Source: Saprospiraceae bacterium (GTDB taxonomy: Bacteria > Bacteroidota > Bacteroidia > Chitinophagales > Saprospiraceae). From it: a stretch of DNA of 33,706 nucleotides. Under the pieces are notes generated by a model. The model searched no databases. It was not told where the DNA came from and saw nothing but the letters and a program-made list of their open reading frames with translations. Position numbers and translations under genes: made by a program. This document shows, in pieces, positions 8,605-16,370 of this stretch; positions within the stretch are counted from its first letter, which is position 1, and each line of letters opens with the position of its first letter. The stretch lies in contig JALVES010000170.1 in the NCBI GenBank assembly GCA_027030635.1, positions 1 to 33,706 of the forward strand. The letters are read 5' to 3'.

Positions 8605-10224
8605 TCACTGTTTTACAAGCTGATGCGTCTCAATCACTTCCCCGTCTATAGAGATGCGCAAAAAATACACACTTGCTTCTAAAGACAGCGCTTTCAGGGG
8701 CAAAAATAGTGGAAGTTTTTGCTCTTTCAAAACCAAAAGGAGCTTGCCGGAAGCATCCGTCAAACTTATATCTACCGGCACGTCTTCGCCTTGCACAAAA
8801 AGCACCGTTGAAAAGGGATTAGGGAAAACAGTAAATTTAAATTCACTACCAACCTCTTCTTTCGTTCCTACCGGAAGGATGTATTCATAGGCGCCGATAT
8901 CGGGGATTGGGCCACCATCTGCCCGTAAATTTCCATCCAGGTCATCGGCGGGCGCAAAGGCTGCATCGGCAGCATCAATCAAATTGGAGTTTTCCAACAA
9001 GTGGAAATCAAAATTGGCGTAATCCACAAAATTAGATTGATAAGACGCTTCAGAAGATAAAAGGCTGTTGTTCCCGGCCAGCGTAGCGCCATTTAATTGC
9101 AGGGTATTTGTAACATTGTTTTTCACCACACAGCCGGTGCTCACCGTGCCGTTCAGGTCTTCAATTTTTATCCAGGACGGCCCGGGCGTAGCCTCCGGTG
9201 TAGGGTCCAAAACGGTGTTGTTTACAATCAGACAATTGTGGGCGCCATAGAAAGCAATGCCGTGCCAATGATCTACAACAATGAGGTTGTTTTCTACAAT
9301 CCAGTTATTGTAAAAACCATCAAAACAACCGATACCTTGCAAGTATCCCAGCAAAGGTTGTTCGGGGTCTTCGTAATTCAAGATGATATTTCTTCTTACA
9401 ATATTATTATCCACCACGAGACCATTGGTAGTGAAAGATTGGATGCCATCGTCGTGATTACTATCCACCGCATAACAATTCTTTATCACATTGGCTTCAA
9501 CAATATTGAAAGCCCCCCCAATTCGGATGCCATCCGCTGAAAAATTTTCAATGACATTGCCCATAGCCTGAATGTAATCTCCGCTCATAACAATGCCAAA
9601 ATCCACATTAGAAAGCAGATTGTTTACAGCGCTGACAGAATCGCCTTTGATGTAAATTCCATCGCTCACATTGTTGACCCAGGCTTCGGCCGTCGTCCAG
9701 GGGTCTTGTGCGCTATAAATGCGACAATCGCTGATCGCAACTTCACTGACGGGGCCTTGCCAAGAGTGAGACTCTAAAAACACAAGTTTATTGTTGACAT
9801 AAACATCATAGGGCTCAGAGCTCACCGTCAAGCCTTCAAAGCGCCATTTTTTACCGGCCTGCAAATGGATGCTTTTCAAAATGGGCACTGCGCCCTCTGC
9901 AGCCATCACCGTGATCGGGGCTTCATTAATGTAATTCACCAGGAACAACTCCCCGTGCAGGCCACTAAACAACAACAAAGTATCTCCGGCCTTCACCGGC
10001 GCACCTTGATTTTTGGGCTGCAGTTGCGGATTGGCGGGGTCATAGGGCAGCACATACGATTGACTTTCAATCAAGTTAGCCGCCACAACATGCTCCAGCA
10101 TTCGCCACGGATTGCCGGCTGAGCCATCGCCGTCATCGCTGCCGTTTTGCGGGTCTATGTAAAAAGTTGTCGCAAAAGATATATGAGCAAAACACAAAAA
10201 ACAGAGTATCACCCAATTTTTCAT
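8605..10224 (-). CDS. Secreted right-handed parallel beta-helix protein with T9SS sorting domain
   Basis: The 539-aa product starts with a signal peptide (MKNWVILCFLCFAHISFA) and the phrase TFYIDPQNGSDDGDGSAGNP, typical of DUF1565/pectate-lyase-like proteins. The middle (about 100-420) has short Asn/Val/Ile-rich turns such as NNLLSNVDFGIVMSGD, NNIVRRNIILN and NCLIVNNTVLD, as expected for parallel beta-helix coils of polysaccharide-active proteins. Near 445 the phrase DIGAYEY closes the helix. The C-terminus (VFPNPFSTVLFVQGEDV to the end) is a type-A T9SS signal. Likely role: cell-surface or secreted polysaccharide binding or lysis. The substrate is unknown, and I cannot point to a lyase active site. 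Confidence 0.85.
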   Translation of the reverse strand: MKNWVILCFLCFAHISFATTFYIDPQNGSDDGDGSAGNPWRMLEHVVAANLIESQSYVLPYDPANPQLQPKNQGAPVKAGDTLLLFSGLHGELFLVNYINEAPITVMAAEGAVPILKSIHLQAGKKWRFEGLTVSSEPYDVYVNNKLVFLESHSWQGPVSEVAISDCRIYSAQDPWTTAEAWVNNVSDGIYIKGDSVSAVNNLLSNVDFGIVMSGDYIQAMGNVIENFSADGIRIGGAFNIVEANVIKNCYAVDSNHDDGIQSFTTNGLVVDNNIVRRNIILNYEDPEQPLLGYLQGIGCFDGFYNNWIVENNLIVVDHWHGIAFYGAHNCLIVNNTVLDPTPEATPGPSWIKIEDLNGTVSTGCVVKNNVTNTLQLNGATLAGNNSLLSSEASYQSNFVDYANFDFHLLENSNLIDAADAAFAPADDLDGNLRADGGPIPDIGAYEYILPVGTKEEVGSEFKFTVFPNPFSTVLFVQGEDVPVDISLTDASGKLLLVLKEQKLPLFLPLKALSLEASVYFLRISIDGEVIETHQLVKQ

Positions 10225-10251
10225 CTCTTTTTTTTAAACGGTAAAAACAGA

Positions 10252-11685
10252 CTACTGCAAGACAATTTTCTCCGACAGCACAAACCTTCCGGCTTTGATG
10301 CTGCATAAATATATGCCTTTCGGCAAATGAGACAAGTCGAGGGAAACTTCACGCTCTTCTGTAAACACGCGCATCACCTGCTCACCACACAAATTGGTTA
10401 AAACAATTTCCCGGGGCAAGTTCTCTACGCCCGAAAAAGACAGCTTGCAAATCCCACTCGAAGGGTTAGGGAATATATTGCAAGCAGTGGTGGCGCCGGC
10501 AATTTCAGTGTTAGCAAGTACACCACAGGCAGGATTGCCCACTCCCGAAGTGGAGAGGGTAAGGCCATAGTCGTACAAGAGTTCAACAACTTCTGTGGCA
10601 TAATTTTCTCCATTGGCAAAAACGGCTATGCCCATTTCATTGTCCAGGTCAAAATACATCTCTGTGCTGATGCCGTATTCTCCTCCGCTATGTCCCCAGA
10701 GTTCAATCGGTCCGGAAGAGACTTGAAAAGGTTCTTTGTAGAATTGCAGACCTTGTGTGGGATCTAAAGAAGGAACCTGAGGGGTAAACATCTCGTCGAA
10801 AGTAGAGGCAGAGAGGATTTGGCTGTTTTGGAGGATGCCTCCCTGTAAAACAGCTATCATAAAATTGGCTATATCGCGCACATTGGTGTGCAGCAGCCCA
10901 TCGGGATAATCTGCGAAGCTGTAATGAGCAAGGGGTTCGTACTGCCCCGCGTAATAATCATGGGGATTGGCCAGCATATTGAGGTTGGGATACTCTGCGA
11001 GAAACCAATGCGTGTTGCTCATACACAGCGGTGCAAATATATTTTGCTCGCAATAATCTGAAAAAGGCATACCGGAGATGAGCTCTACCAAATACCCCTC
11101 CAGAGCAACAGCTATATTGGAGTAGTTGTAAACACTGCCCGGAGGGTGATTTACAAAATTGTTGTTGGGATTGTAGTCCTGCCCTGTGGGTGAAAAATAC
11201 CGCTCCATACAATCGGCCAGGGTAATGAGGGGGTCTCCATTCCAGTTGTAGTAATTGTCAAGCGCATTGCCATCTTTAATAGAGGAGGTATGCGTCAGCA
11301 ACATCCGGAAAGTGATGGGCATGTTTTCATAATTGGGAATTTCCACATCAAAGGGCATGTAGTTGTTGATGTCTTCGTCGAGCTCAAGCAATCCCTGCTC
11401 ATTGAGTTGCATCATGGCGATGCCGGTAAAGACCTTCGAAATAGAGGCAATCATTTGCGAAGTGGTATCGGTATAAGGCGTTTCCAAATCGGTATTGGCA
11501 AAGCCATAAGACTGCATCCAAACGATTTCGCCATCTTTGACCACCACGGTAGAAAGTCCGGGCAAATGGCGCCCGCTCATGACATCCTGAATAGCAACAT
11601 CTATGGCTGCCGAAGGGTTTGGGTTTTGCGCGAAAGCGCTCACCCAAAGCAGAGCGAACAGTAAAAAAGAGAATTGTTTTTTCAT
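10252..11685 (-). CDS. Secreted serine hydrolase of the beta-lactamase class C/esterase family, T9SS tail
   Basis: The 477-aa product has a signal peptide (MKKQFSFLLFALLWVSAFAQ). The family's three active-site elements are visible: SISK (Ser81/Lys84), YSN (Tyr188-Asn190) and HSGG at 332-335 in place of KTG. This HxG form is common in penicillin-binding-protein-like esterases and D-aminopeptidases, so real beta-lactamase activity is not implied. A T9SS type-A domain (NIFPNPSSGICKLSF to the end) indicates export across the outer membrane. The ATG at 11685 was chosen because the ORF track's longer start runs through the promoter at 11742-11773. It lies 27 bp from the beta-helix gene on the same strand and may be co-transcribed with it. 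Confidence 0.9.
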   Translation of the reverse strand: MKKQFSFLLFALLWVSAFAQNPNPSAAIDVAIQDVMSGRHLPGLSTVVVKDGEIVWMQSYGFANTDLETPYTDTTSQMIASISKVFTGIAMMQLNEQGLLELDEDINNYMPFDVEIPNYENMPITFRMLLTHTSSIKDGNALDNYYNWNGDPLITLADCMERYFSPTGQDYNPNNNFVNHPPGSVYNYSNIAVALEGYLVELISGMPFSDYCEQNIFAPLCMSNTHWFLAEYPNLNMLANPHDYYAGQYEPLAHYSFADYPDGLLHTNVRDIANFMIAVLQGGILQNSQILSASTFDEMFTPQVPSLDPTQGLQFYKEPFQVSSGPIELWGHSGGEYGISTEMYFDLDNEMGIAVFANGENYATEVVELLYDYGLTLSTSGVGNPACGVLANTEIAGATTACNIFPNPSSGICKLSFSGVENLPREIVLTNLCGEQVMRVFTEEREVSLDLSHLPKGIYLCSIKAGRFVLSEKIVLQ

Positions 11686-11741
11686 TTTTTGGGGTTTAGC
11701 TATGCAGTCTGCACCCGTTAAAACATTTGGCGAAAGCCAAA

Positions 11742-11773
11742 CAAAGATAGGCAATAAAAGGGAAATACTCAAA
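11742..11773 (-). promoter_or_regulatory. Bacteroidota-type promoter of the serine hydrolase gene
   Basis: On the minus strand TTTG (11770-11773) is followed by 20 bp and TATCTTTG (11742-11749), an excellent fit to TTG-N~20-TAnnTTTG. Transcription would start near 11735, giving a ~50-nt leader. The leader's first part can form the small hairpin TTTGGC-tttc-GCCAAA (11726-11741). Confidence 0.75.
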
Positions 11774-11781
11774 TTTCGGGT

Positions 11782-12510
11782 TCACTGCCCCAGGCCAAGG
11801 CCATACTTGAGGATGCAATAGATGGCTCTGAATCCGTCTTTGGCGCCGATTTTTTTGCCTTCTTCGTAGGTTCGGCCATAGTAGGAGATGCCCACTTCGT
11901 AGATGCGGATGCCGGGGATGCGCGAGATTTTAATGGTAACTTCCGGCTCAAAGCCAAAGCGTTTTTCGCGGAGGTCAAGCTGTTTGAGATATTTGGCCTT
12001 GAAGAGCTTGTAGCAGGTCTCCATATCGGTCATGTTGAGGTTGGTTACCGCATTGCAGAGCGTCGTCAGGAATTTGTTGCCGATGCTGTGCCAAAAGAAG
12101 AGGATGCGGTGTGGTTTGGCTCCCATGAAGCGCGAGCCATAGACCACATCGGCATGGCCTTCGAGCACGGGGCGAAGCAGCTCATTGTACTCCCGCGGAT
12201 CGTACTCCATATCGGCATCCTGTATGATGATGAATTCTCCCGTAGCTTTTTCGATGCCGGTATGCAGGGCGGCGCCTTTGCCCAGATTGATCTCGTGCTT
12301 GTAGTAGCGGATATCTTGCCCGGGATGCTCCTCCATAAACTGAAGAATGATTTCCTCCGAACGGTCTTTGGAGCAGTCGTTGACCAGGATGATCTGCTTT
12401 TCAATACCCGCCGTCAACTCCACCGAGTTGACGAGCTGCAGAATCTGCCGGATGGTCGCCTCTTCGTTATAGACGGGCATGATGATGGAGAGTTTGTTTT
12501 TTTCCTGCAT
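11782..12510 (-). CDS. GT2 family glycosyltransferase (dolichyl-phosphate-sugar synthase type)
   Basis: The 242-aa, single-domain GT-A enzyme has no membrane segment. Landmarks: SIIMPVYNEEATI at the N-terminus, VNDCSKDRS (nucleotide-binding strand), NLGKGAALHTG and the metal-binding DADMEYD followed by YGSRFMG. This pattern is typical of enzymes that move a sugar from a nucleotide donor to a polyprenyl phosphate, at the inner face of the cytoplasmic membrane. The start codon is 3 bp after the stop of the upstream membrane glycosyltransferase, so the two genes are probably one operon: this enzyme may make the lipid-linked sugar that the neighbour transfers. The donor sugar cannot be read from sequence. 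Confidence 0.88.
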   Translation of the reverse strand: MQEKNKLSIIMPVYNEEATIRQILQLVNSVELTAGIEKQIILVNDCSKDRSEEIILQFMEEHPGQDIRYYKHEINLGKGAALHTGIEKATGEFIIIQDADMEYDPREYNELLRPVLEGHADVVYGSRFMGAKPHRILFFWHSIGNKFLTTLCNAVTNLNMTDMETCYKLFKAKYLKQLDLREKRFGFEPEVTIKISRIPGIRIYEVGISYYGRTYEEGKKIGAKDGFRAIYCILKYGLGLGQ

Positions 12511-12513
12511 CGC

Positions 12514-14277
12514 TTATTCTTTAAAAGTTTGCAATCGGAGCCCATAGATAAGCACTTTTTTAGAGCTCCCCCCATTCCAAAAGAGGCATTCGACCCCATC
12601 GAAGGGTTCTTCAGGTTTTTTGACATCCAGATAAAGTGCTTTTTTCTGGCCATCGTGCATAAATCGCTGCACCCTGATTTTTCGCTCTTTAACCACCTGA
12701 CCGGCTCGTTTGAAGCGCAGGATAAATTGGGTCATTTTCCAGACATCCCACTCCTTGGGCCCCAGTTGAAAAGTGGCCGATGCTCTCACCCAATCGTAAT
12801 CCCCTTCGCCGGTAAGAGGGATGAAAACCGGTTCGCTCCATTCCTTTTCAGCGCCTAACTCCAGCGTATCACTCGTATCTTCATAGACCAAGTGCAAATC
12901 CCGCGCCTCGCCTTCGTACAGCTCATTGGTATCTAACAGCTTGAGGTATTCGATATTTTTTGAGAGGCGTCCAATGGTCTTCCAGTAGTAAGCTCTCGTC
13001 ATCTGGCCCACCTTAAGCATTCCGCCCTTATGCGCCTGGTGGGTGAACCACAAATTCACATAAGCGAAGAGCAAAAAGAGCAGGACAGTTGCATATTTCA
13101 ACAACTTTCCCCCATTAAAAGCCCAATCCAAAAAAGCCGCGAGGGGAAATGCCAAAACGGGATAGGCCTGCACCATCGTCCGCTGCCCGAGGGAGCCGCC
13201 ATACCACCAGATGTCCCAGGCAAATGCGATGTAAATAAAGAGTGCAGAGAACAGCGCTGTAACGCCAAACAACTTCTTATCTTTTTTCCATAAAATCAAA
13301 AAACCGGGCAGGGAAAACAGCATCATAGGCGAGTACATCAGCCAGCCGCTTTTATAGCTGAAGAGGCCATTCGCTATGTGCGGGTGCAACCAGCTAAACC
13401 CCTGATCCTGATAGGAATACACAATCCAGTCTCCCGTTGCATATTTCCAGTAAAATAATTGCAAAGAACCTGTGATCGCCGTCATCAAAACCGCCAGCAG
13501 CAGCATACCCACATGCTCTTTCCAAAACCGAAAATGCTGCGCAACAGCGCTTCTATCAAACACATTCACTCCCCACAAAAGAGGTATAATTGCCGAGAGT
13601 ATCTCCGTCGGTCGCGTGAGCGCTGCCAGCCCGACAAGCAGTCCGACGCCCAACGCCTTACCCCACGAAGGATTACTGTAAAATCTCATACTCAACCAAA
13701 TCAACAAAGCGTAAACAGCAAATAACCCATTGTGCGTCATGGCCCCGTCTATGGCGGTGTAATTTAAGTAATTTGTACCCAGCACAAGGGCAGCCAGCGT
13801 CAAGCTCACCACCCCGTCTTTAAAATAAACGAGCAAAATTTTGCGCAGAAAAAACAGCCCCAAAAAGGCCACCAACAGGCTACCGACAGAGATCATAAAC
13901 TGATAGGGGAAGGAGAATCCATCGGCCTCATACTTTGGCGAGAGGGAAGCCCAGGCATGGGCCGCAAAAAAGAAAGGAGCATATTGAAGGGCCTGTCCGA
14001 GCGAGTATTTCATCACATAATTCCCCGACTTTTCATGCCGAAAAGCCTGTTGAAAATCGGGTGTAGGCCGGTACTTCTGCAAGATGCTGTCACGAAAGCT
14101 GCACTGCTTCAAATCGCCGTAAATGAACAGGGCCGGCAGGTACATGTAATACCCCGACACATCCCAAGCCAAAGTAGCCTCCGTGCCCCCCTTTGTCCAA
14201 CGCGGATAATAGAGAAAATGCGTCAGCAGAATGAGGAGGTAGAGCAGGTAGAGGGTGTGGGTGGATTTGAGCTGCAT
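12514..14277 (-). CDS. GT-C-like polytopic membrane glycosyltransferase (PMT/ArnT-like)
   Basis: About 587 aa. An N-terminal membrane helix (LYLLYLLILLTHFLYY) is followed by a first periplasmic loop containing WDVSGYYMYLP, whose Asp may be the GT-C catalytic residue. About ten further hydrophobic segments run to residue ~440, then a soluble C-terminal domain. This build matches polyprenyl-phosphate-sugar-dependent transferases (family 39/83-like), though no specific family is certain. The ATG at 14277 (MQLKSTHTLYLLYL) was preferred: the 61 codons upstream in the ORF track are encoded by the hairpins and CG run of the divergent intergenic region and read as low-complexity Arg/Ala/Pro sequence. 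It overlaps functionally with the GT2 gene 3 bp downstream. Confidence 0.8.
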   Translation of the reverse strand: MQLKSTHTLYLLYLLILLTHFLYYPRWTKGGTEATLAWDVSGYYMYLPALFIYGDLKQCSFRDSILQKYRPTPDFQQAFRHEKSGNYVMKYSLGQALQYAPFFFAAHAWASLSPKYEADGFSFPYQFMISVGSLLVAFLGLFFLRKILLVYFKDGVVSLTLAALVLGTNYLNYTAIDGAMTHNGLFAVYALLIWLSMRFYSNPSWGKALGVGLLVGLAALTRPTEILSAIIPLLWGVNVFDRSAVAQHFRFWKEHVGMLLLAVLMTAITGSLQLFYWKYATGDWIVYSYQDQGFSWLHPHIANGLFSYKSGWLMYSPMMLFSLPGFLILWKKDKKLFGVTALFSALFIYIAFAWDIWWYGGSLGQRTMVQAYPVLAFPLAAFLDWAFNGGKLLKYATVLLFLLFAYVNLWFTHQAHKGGMLKVGQMTRAYYWKTIGRLSKNIEYLKLLDTNELYEGEARDLHLVYEDTSDTLELGAEKEWSEPVFIPLTGEGDYDWVRASATFQLGPKEWDVWKMTQFILRFKRAGQVVKERKIRVQRFMHDGQKKALYLDVKKPEEPFDGVECLFWNGGSSKKVLIYGLRLQTFKE

Positions 14278-14367
14278 TTGAGGTGTTTTGGAAAGGGATT
14301 TTGGGGTGAAGATAGGGGGATTTTTGGGATTTGGGAGGGTGGATTTTGTTAAATCACTGTTCACTAC

Positions 14368-14400
14368 AGACATGTCATGTCTTATAGACATGACATGTCT
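14368..14400. repeat. Perfect 14-bp hairpin, 5-nt loop
   Basis: Arms AGACATGTCATGTC and GACATGACATGTCT flank a TTATA loop. Each arm is itself built from overlapping CATG palindromes. It can form a hairpin in DNA or in RNA from either strand. Possible roles are a protein-binding operator for the divergent promoters, or a terminator or barrier between them; nothing in the sequence decides. Confidence 0.85.
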
Positions 14401-14435
14401 CGCGCGCGCGTCACGCGCGCACACGCGCGCGCGAG
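14399..14435. repeat. Alternating CG inverted repeat (12-bp arms), potential Z-DNA
   Basis: Arms CTCGCGCGCGCG and CGCGCGCGCGAG surround a 13-nt loop, itself GC-alternating. The alternating purine-pyrimidine run is the classical sequence for left-handed Z-DNA under negative supercoiling, which divergent transcription would supply. It abuts the preceding hairpin by sharing two bases. Confidence 0.8.
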
Positions 14436-14466
14436 GCAGCCCCCCCAAAAAAAATCCCAAAAACCC

Positions 14467-14496
14467 TTGCTTTTTTCAAAAACCCCCTTATCTTTG
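14467..14496 (+). promoter_or_regulatory. Bacteroidota-type promoter upstream of yifB
   Basis: TTG at 14467-14469, a 19-bp spacer and TATCTTTG at 14489-14496, followed by GC, match the Bacteroidota consensus well. The predicted start of transcription is near 14503, giving a ~165-nt leader before the yifB ATG. Confidence 0.75.
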
Positions 14497-14502
14497 CAGC
14501 GC

Positions 14503-14667
14503 GAACATCTTAGGCGAAGGGCCATTTTGTCCTTCCGCCACCTCCTCTCAAAACAAAAACACGAACACCTGTGCTCAAGGGAGCAGACCGTGCCGTACAA
14601 CGGCATGGCGGCTCCGATGTATTCATCCGGGCAGTGCCACAGTACTGCCCACAAACGTGTTTGTGTC
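14503..14667 (+). ncRNA. Candidate structured leader or small RNA upstream of yifB
   Basis: Directly after the promoter the RNA can fold into successive hairpins: GGCGAAGG/CCTTCCGCC (14513-14539, one bulge), TGTGCTC/GAGCAGA (14570-14587), a 9-bp stem CCGTGCCGT/ACGGCATGG (14588-14608), GGGCAGT/ACTGCCC (14629-14650) and ACAAAC/GTTTGT (14651-14664). GGAGC at 14580-14584 could alternatively pair with GCTCC at 14610-14614. I do not recognise a known riboswitch or housekeeping RNA. It could be a cis-acting yifB leader or an independent sRNA. Exact ends are unknown. Confidence 0.35.
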
Positions 14668-16251
14668 ATGTTAGTAAAAACCAATGCAGGGGCTGTACAG
14701 GGCGTAACCGCCCGCCCCATTGTCGTCGAAGTGAACGTTCGGGGAGTTGTCTCCCACGACCGGCAGGCTTATTGCATGGTGGGCTTGCCCGACAATGCCG
14801 TCCGCGAAGGGTTTCAGCGGATTGGGGCGGCCATCACCACGCTGGGCTATGCCATGCAAAGGCGCTACACCGTCGTCAACCTCGCGCCGGCAGACTTGCG
14901 GAAGGAGGGCTCCGCTTACGACCTGCCCATCGCTGTAGGCATGCTTGCCGCCTCAGGGCAAATCGAGATTAAAGGCCGCTTGCAAGACTACATGCTCATG
15001 GGCGAACTGGCCTTAGACGGCATGCTCCGCCCCATCAAAGGTGCGCTGCCCATTGCCAGCCTCGCCGCGCAAATGGGCATCAAAGGGCTGTTCATCCCCC
15101 GTGAAAATGCCCGGGAAGCGGCCATCGTCGGGGGCAAACTCAAGGTATATGGAATCACCAACCTGCGCGAAGCCGTGGACCACCTCACCGGTGCGAAGCC
15201 CCTCCAGCCCATTGAAGTGAATGCCGAAGAGGAGTTCCTGCGGCAACGCCACCGCCACCAGGTGGATTTCTCCGACGTCAAGGGGCAGGAGAACATCAAG
15301 AGGGCTTTGGAAATCGCCGCCGCAGGGGGGCATAACGCCATCCTCATCGGCCCTCCCGGCGCGGGCAAAACCATGCTGGCCCGCCGGCTGCCCACCATCC
15401 TGCCGCCCCTGACCTTTGACGAGGCCATGGAGACCACCAAAATCCACTCCGTCGCAGGCAGGCTGCCCAAAAACAAAGCGCTGATCACCAATCGCCCCTT
15501 CCGGGCACCGCATCACACCATCAGCGATGTGGCTATGGTGGGCGGCGGCTCCAACCCCATGCCCGGAGAAATTTCCCTGGCACACAACGGCGTGCTCTTC
15601 CTCGACGAATTGCCCGAATTTCGCCGCAGCGTGCTGGAAGTACTCCGCCAGCCCATGGAAGAGCTGAAGGTAACCATCTCCCGCGCCCGCATCTCCGTGG
15701 ACTATCCCGCCAACTTCATGCTGCTGGCCTCCATGAACCCCTGCCCCTGCGGCTTCTACAACCACCCGGAAAAGAGCTGCGTCTGCGGTACCAACGCAGT
15801 CAAAAAGTACCTCAACCGCATCTCCGGCCCGCTGATGGACCGCATTGACCTGCACATCGAAGTAACTCCCGTCAGCTACGAAGAACTATCCGACGAAAAC
15901 ATCCGGACGGAGAAGAGCGAAGAGGTGCTGCAGCGCGTCATCAAAGCCCGCAACATCCAGGCTCAACGTTTCAAAGACGCCCCCGGCATCTACAGCAACT
16001 CCCAAATGCCCGGGCGCATGGTGCGCGAAGTCTGCGCCTTAGACAGCGCCTGCAAGGAAACCCTCAAGCGCTCCATGGAAAAACTCAAGCTCTCGGCCCG
16101 CGCCTACGACCGCATCCTCAAAGTCGCCCGCACCATCGCCGACCTCGAGGCCTCGCCCAACATCCGGCTCCACCATTTGGCGGAAGCCATACACTGCCGA
16201 AATCTCGACCGCGCAGAATGGGCCGGCGCCGGAGCCGAAATACTGACGTAA
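14668..16251 (+). CDS. yifB: YifB family Mg-chelatase-like AAA+ ATPase (ComM-like)
   Basis: The 527-aa protein has an N-terminal ChlI/Lon-like domain (VKTNAGAVQGVTARPIVVEV, VGLPDNAVREGF), a central AAA+ module with Walker A GPPGAGKTMLA and Walker B VLFLDELPEF, and the family's cysteine cluster NPCPCGFYNHPEKSCVC, then a C-terminal Mg-chelatase helical domain. Family members include ComM, a branch-migration helicase acting in natural transformation and homologous recombination; function in Bacteroidota is inferred. The ORF track starts 97 codons upstream, but that extension is encoded by the hairpins and leader. The ATG at 14668 (MLVKTNAGAVQG) matches the usual family start and gives a normal length. 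Confidence 0.93.
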   Translation: MLVKTNAGAVQGVTARPIVVEVNVRGVVSHDRQAYCMVGLPDNAVREGFQRIGAAITTLGYAMQRRYTVVNLAPADLRKEGSAYDLPIAVGMLAASGQIEIKGRLQDYMLMGELALDGMLRPIKGALPIASLAAQMGIKGLFIPRENAREAAIVGGKLKVYGITNLREAVDHLTGAKPLQPIEVNAEEEFLRQRHRHQVDFSDVKGQENIKRALEIAAAGGHNAILIGPPGAGKTMLARRLPTILPPLTFDEAMETTKIHSVAGRLPKNKALITNRPFRAPHHTISDVAMVGGGSNPMPGEISLAHNGVLFLDELPEFRRSVLEVLRQPMEELKVTISRARISVDYPANFMLLASMNPCPCGFYNHPEKSCVCGTNAVKKYLNRISGPLMDRIDLHIEVTPVSYEELSDENIRTEKSEEVLQRVIKARNIQAQRFKDAPGIYSNSQMPGRMVREVCALDSACKETLKRSMEKLKLSARAYDRILKVARTIADLEASPNIRLHHLAEAIHCRNLDRAEWAGAGAEILT

Positions 16252-16280
16252 ATTTGCGCAACCGAATGCCCGTAAACTTG
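16249..16280 (+). promoter_or_regulatory. Weak promoter-like sequence before mnmG
   Basis: TTTG at 16253-16256 lies 16 bp ahead of TAAACTTG (16273-16280), one base off the TAnnTTTG box. The spacing is short and the match imperfect. The 119-bp gap between yifB and mnmG makes a separate promoter plausible. Confidence 0.25.
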
Positions 16281-16370
16281 TTTAGTTAGGGAAACAGAAA
16301 ATGCCGGCTTCTAAGCCGCAGGGCATGGGTAGCTTCTGCTTTCGCAAAACACTGCAACGAGCACAAACTT

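Larger units (their letters stand above)
14278..14667. other. Divergent, structure-rich intergenic region between glycosyltransferase operon and yifB
   Basis: This 390-bp gene-free stretch separates two divergently transcribed genes. From left to right it holds a G/T-rich part, two adjacent perfect hairpins (14368-14400 and 14399-14435), a C7A8 homopolymer pair near 14440-14454, a good promoter pointing right, and a ~165-nt leader with about five hairpins. The ORF-track extensions of both flanking genes run into this region but look non-coding. Confidence 0.7.

Noticed and set aside
10252-11685. Antibiotic-resistance beta-lactamase
   Set aside because: The family's KTG is replaced by HSGG and the protein is a T9SS-exported hydrolase; the fold alone does not support a resistance call.
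14440-14454. Phase-variable homopolymer (C7A8)
   Set aside because: The tracts are outside the chosen coding regions and of modest length; no evidence of a frame-switching gene.
14278-14460. Extended N-terminus of the GT-C-like gene
   Set aside because: The 61 extra residues are Arg/Ala/Pro-rich readings of the hairpins; the hydrophobic N-terminal helix begins right after MQLKSTHT.
14503-14667. Signal recognition particle RNA (GGGAGCAGA segment)
   Set aside because: The GGGAGCAG string recalls the SRP domain IV, but the required 5' partner strand (CAGG...GGAA tetraloop) is missing and the stem pairs differently.
14377-14667. Extended N-terminus of yifB in the ORF track
   Set aside because: The 97 extra codons run through two hairpins, a CG run and the promoter; family alignment starts at MLVKTNAGAVQG.
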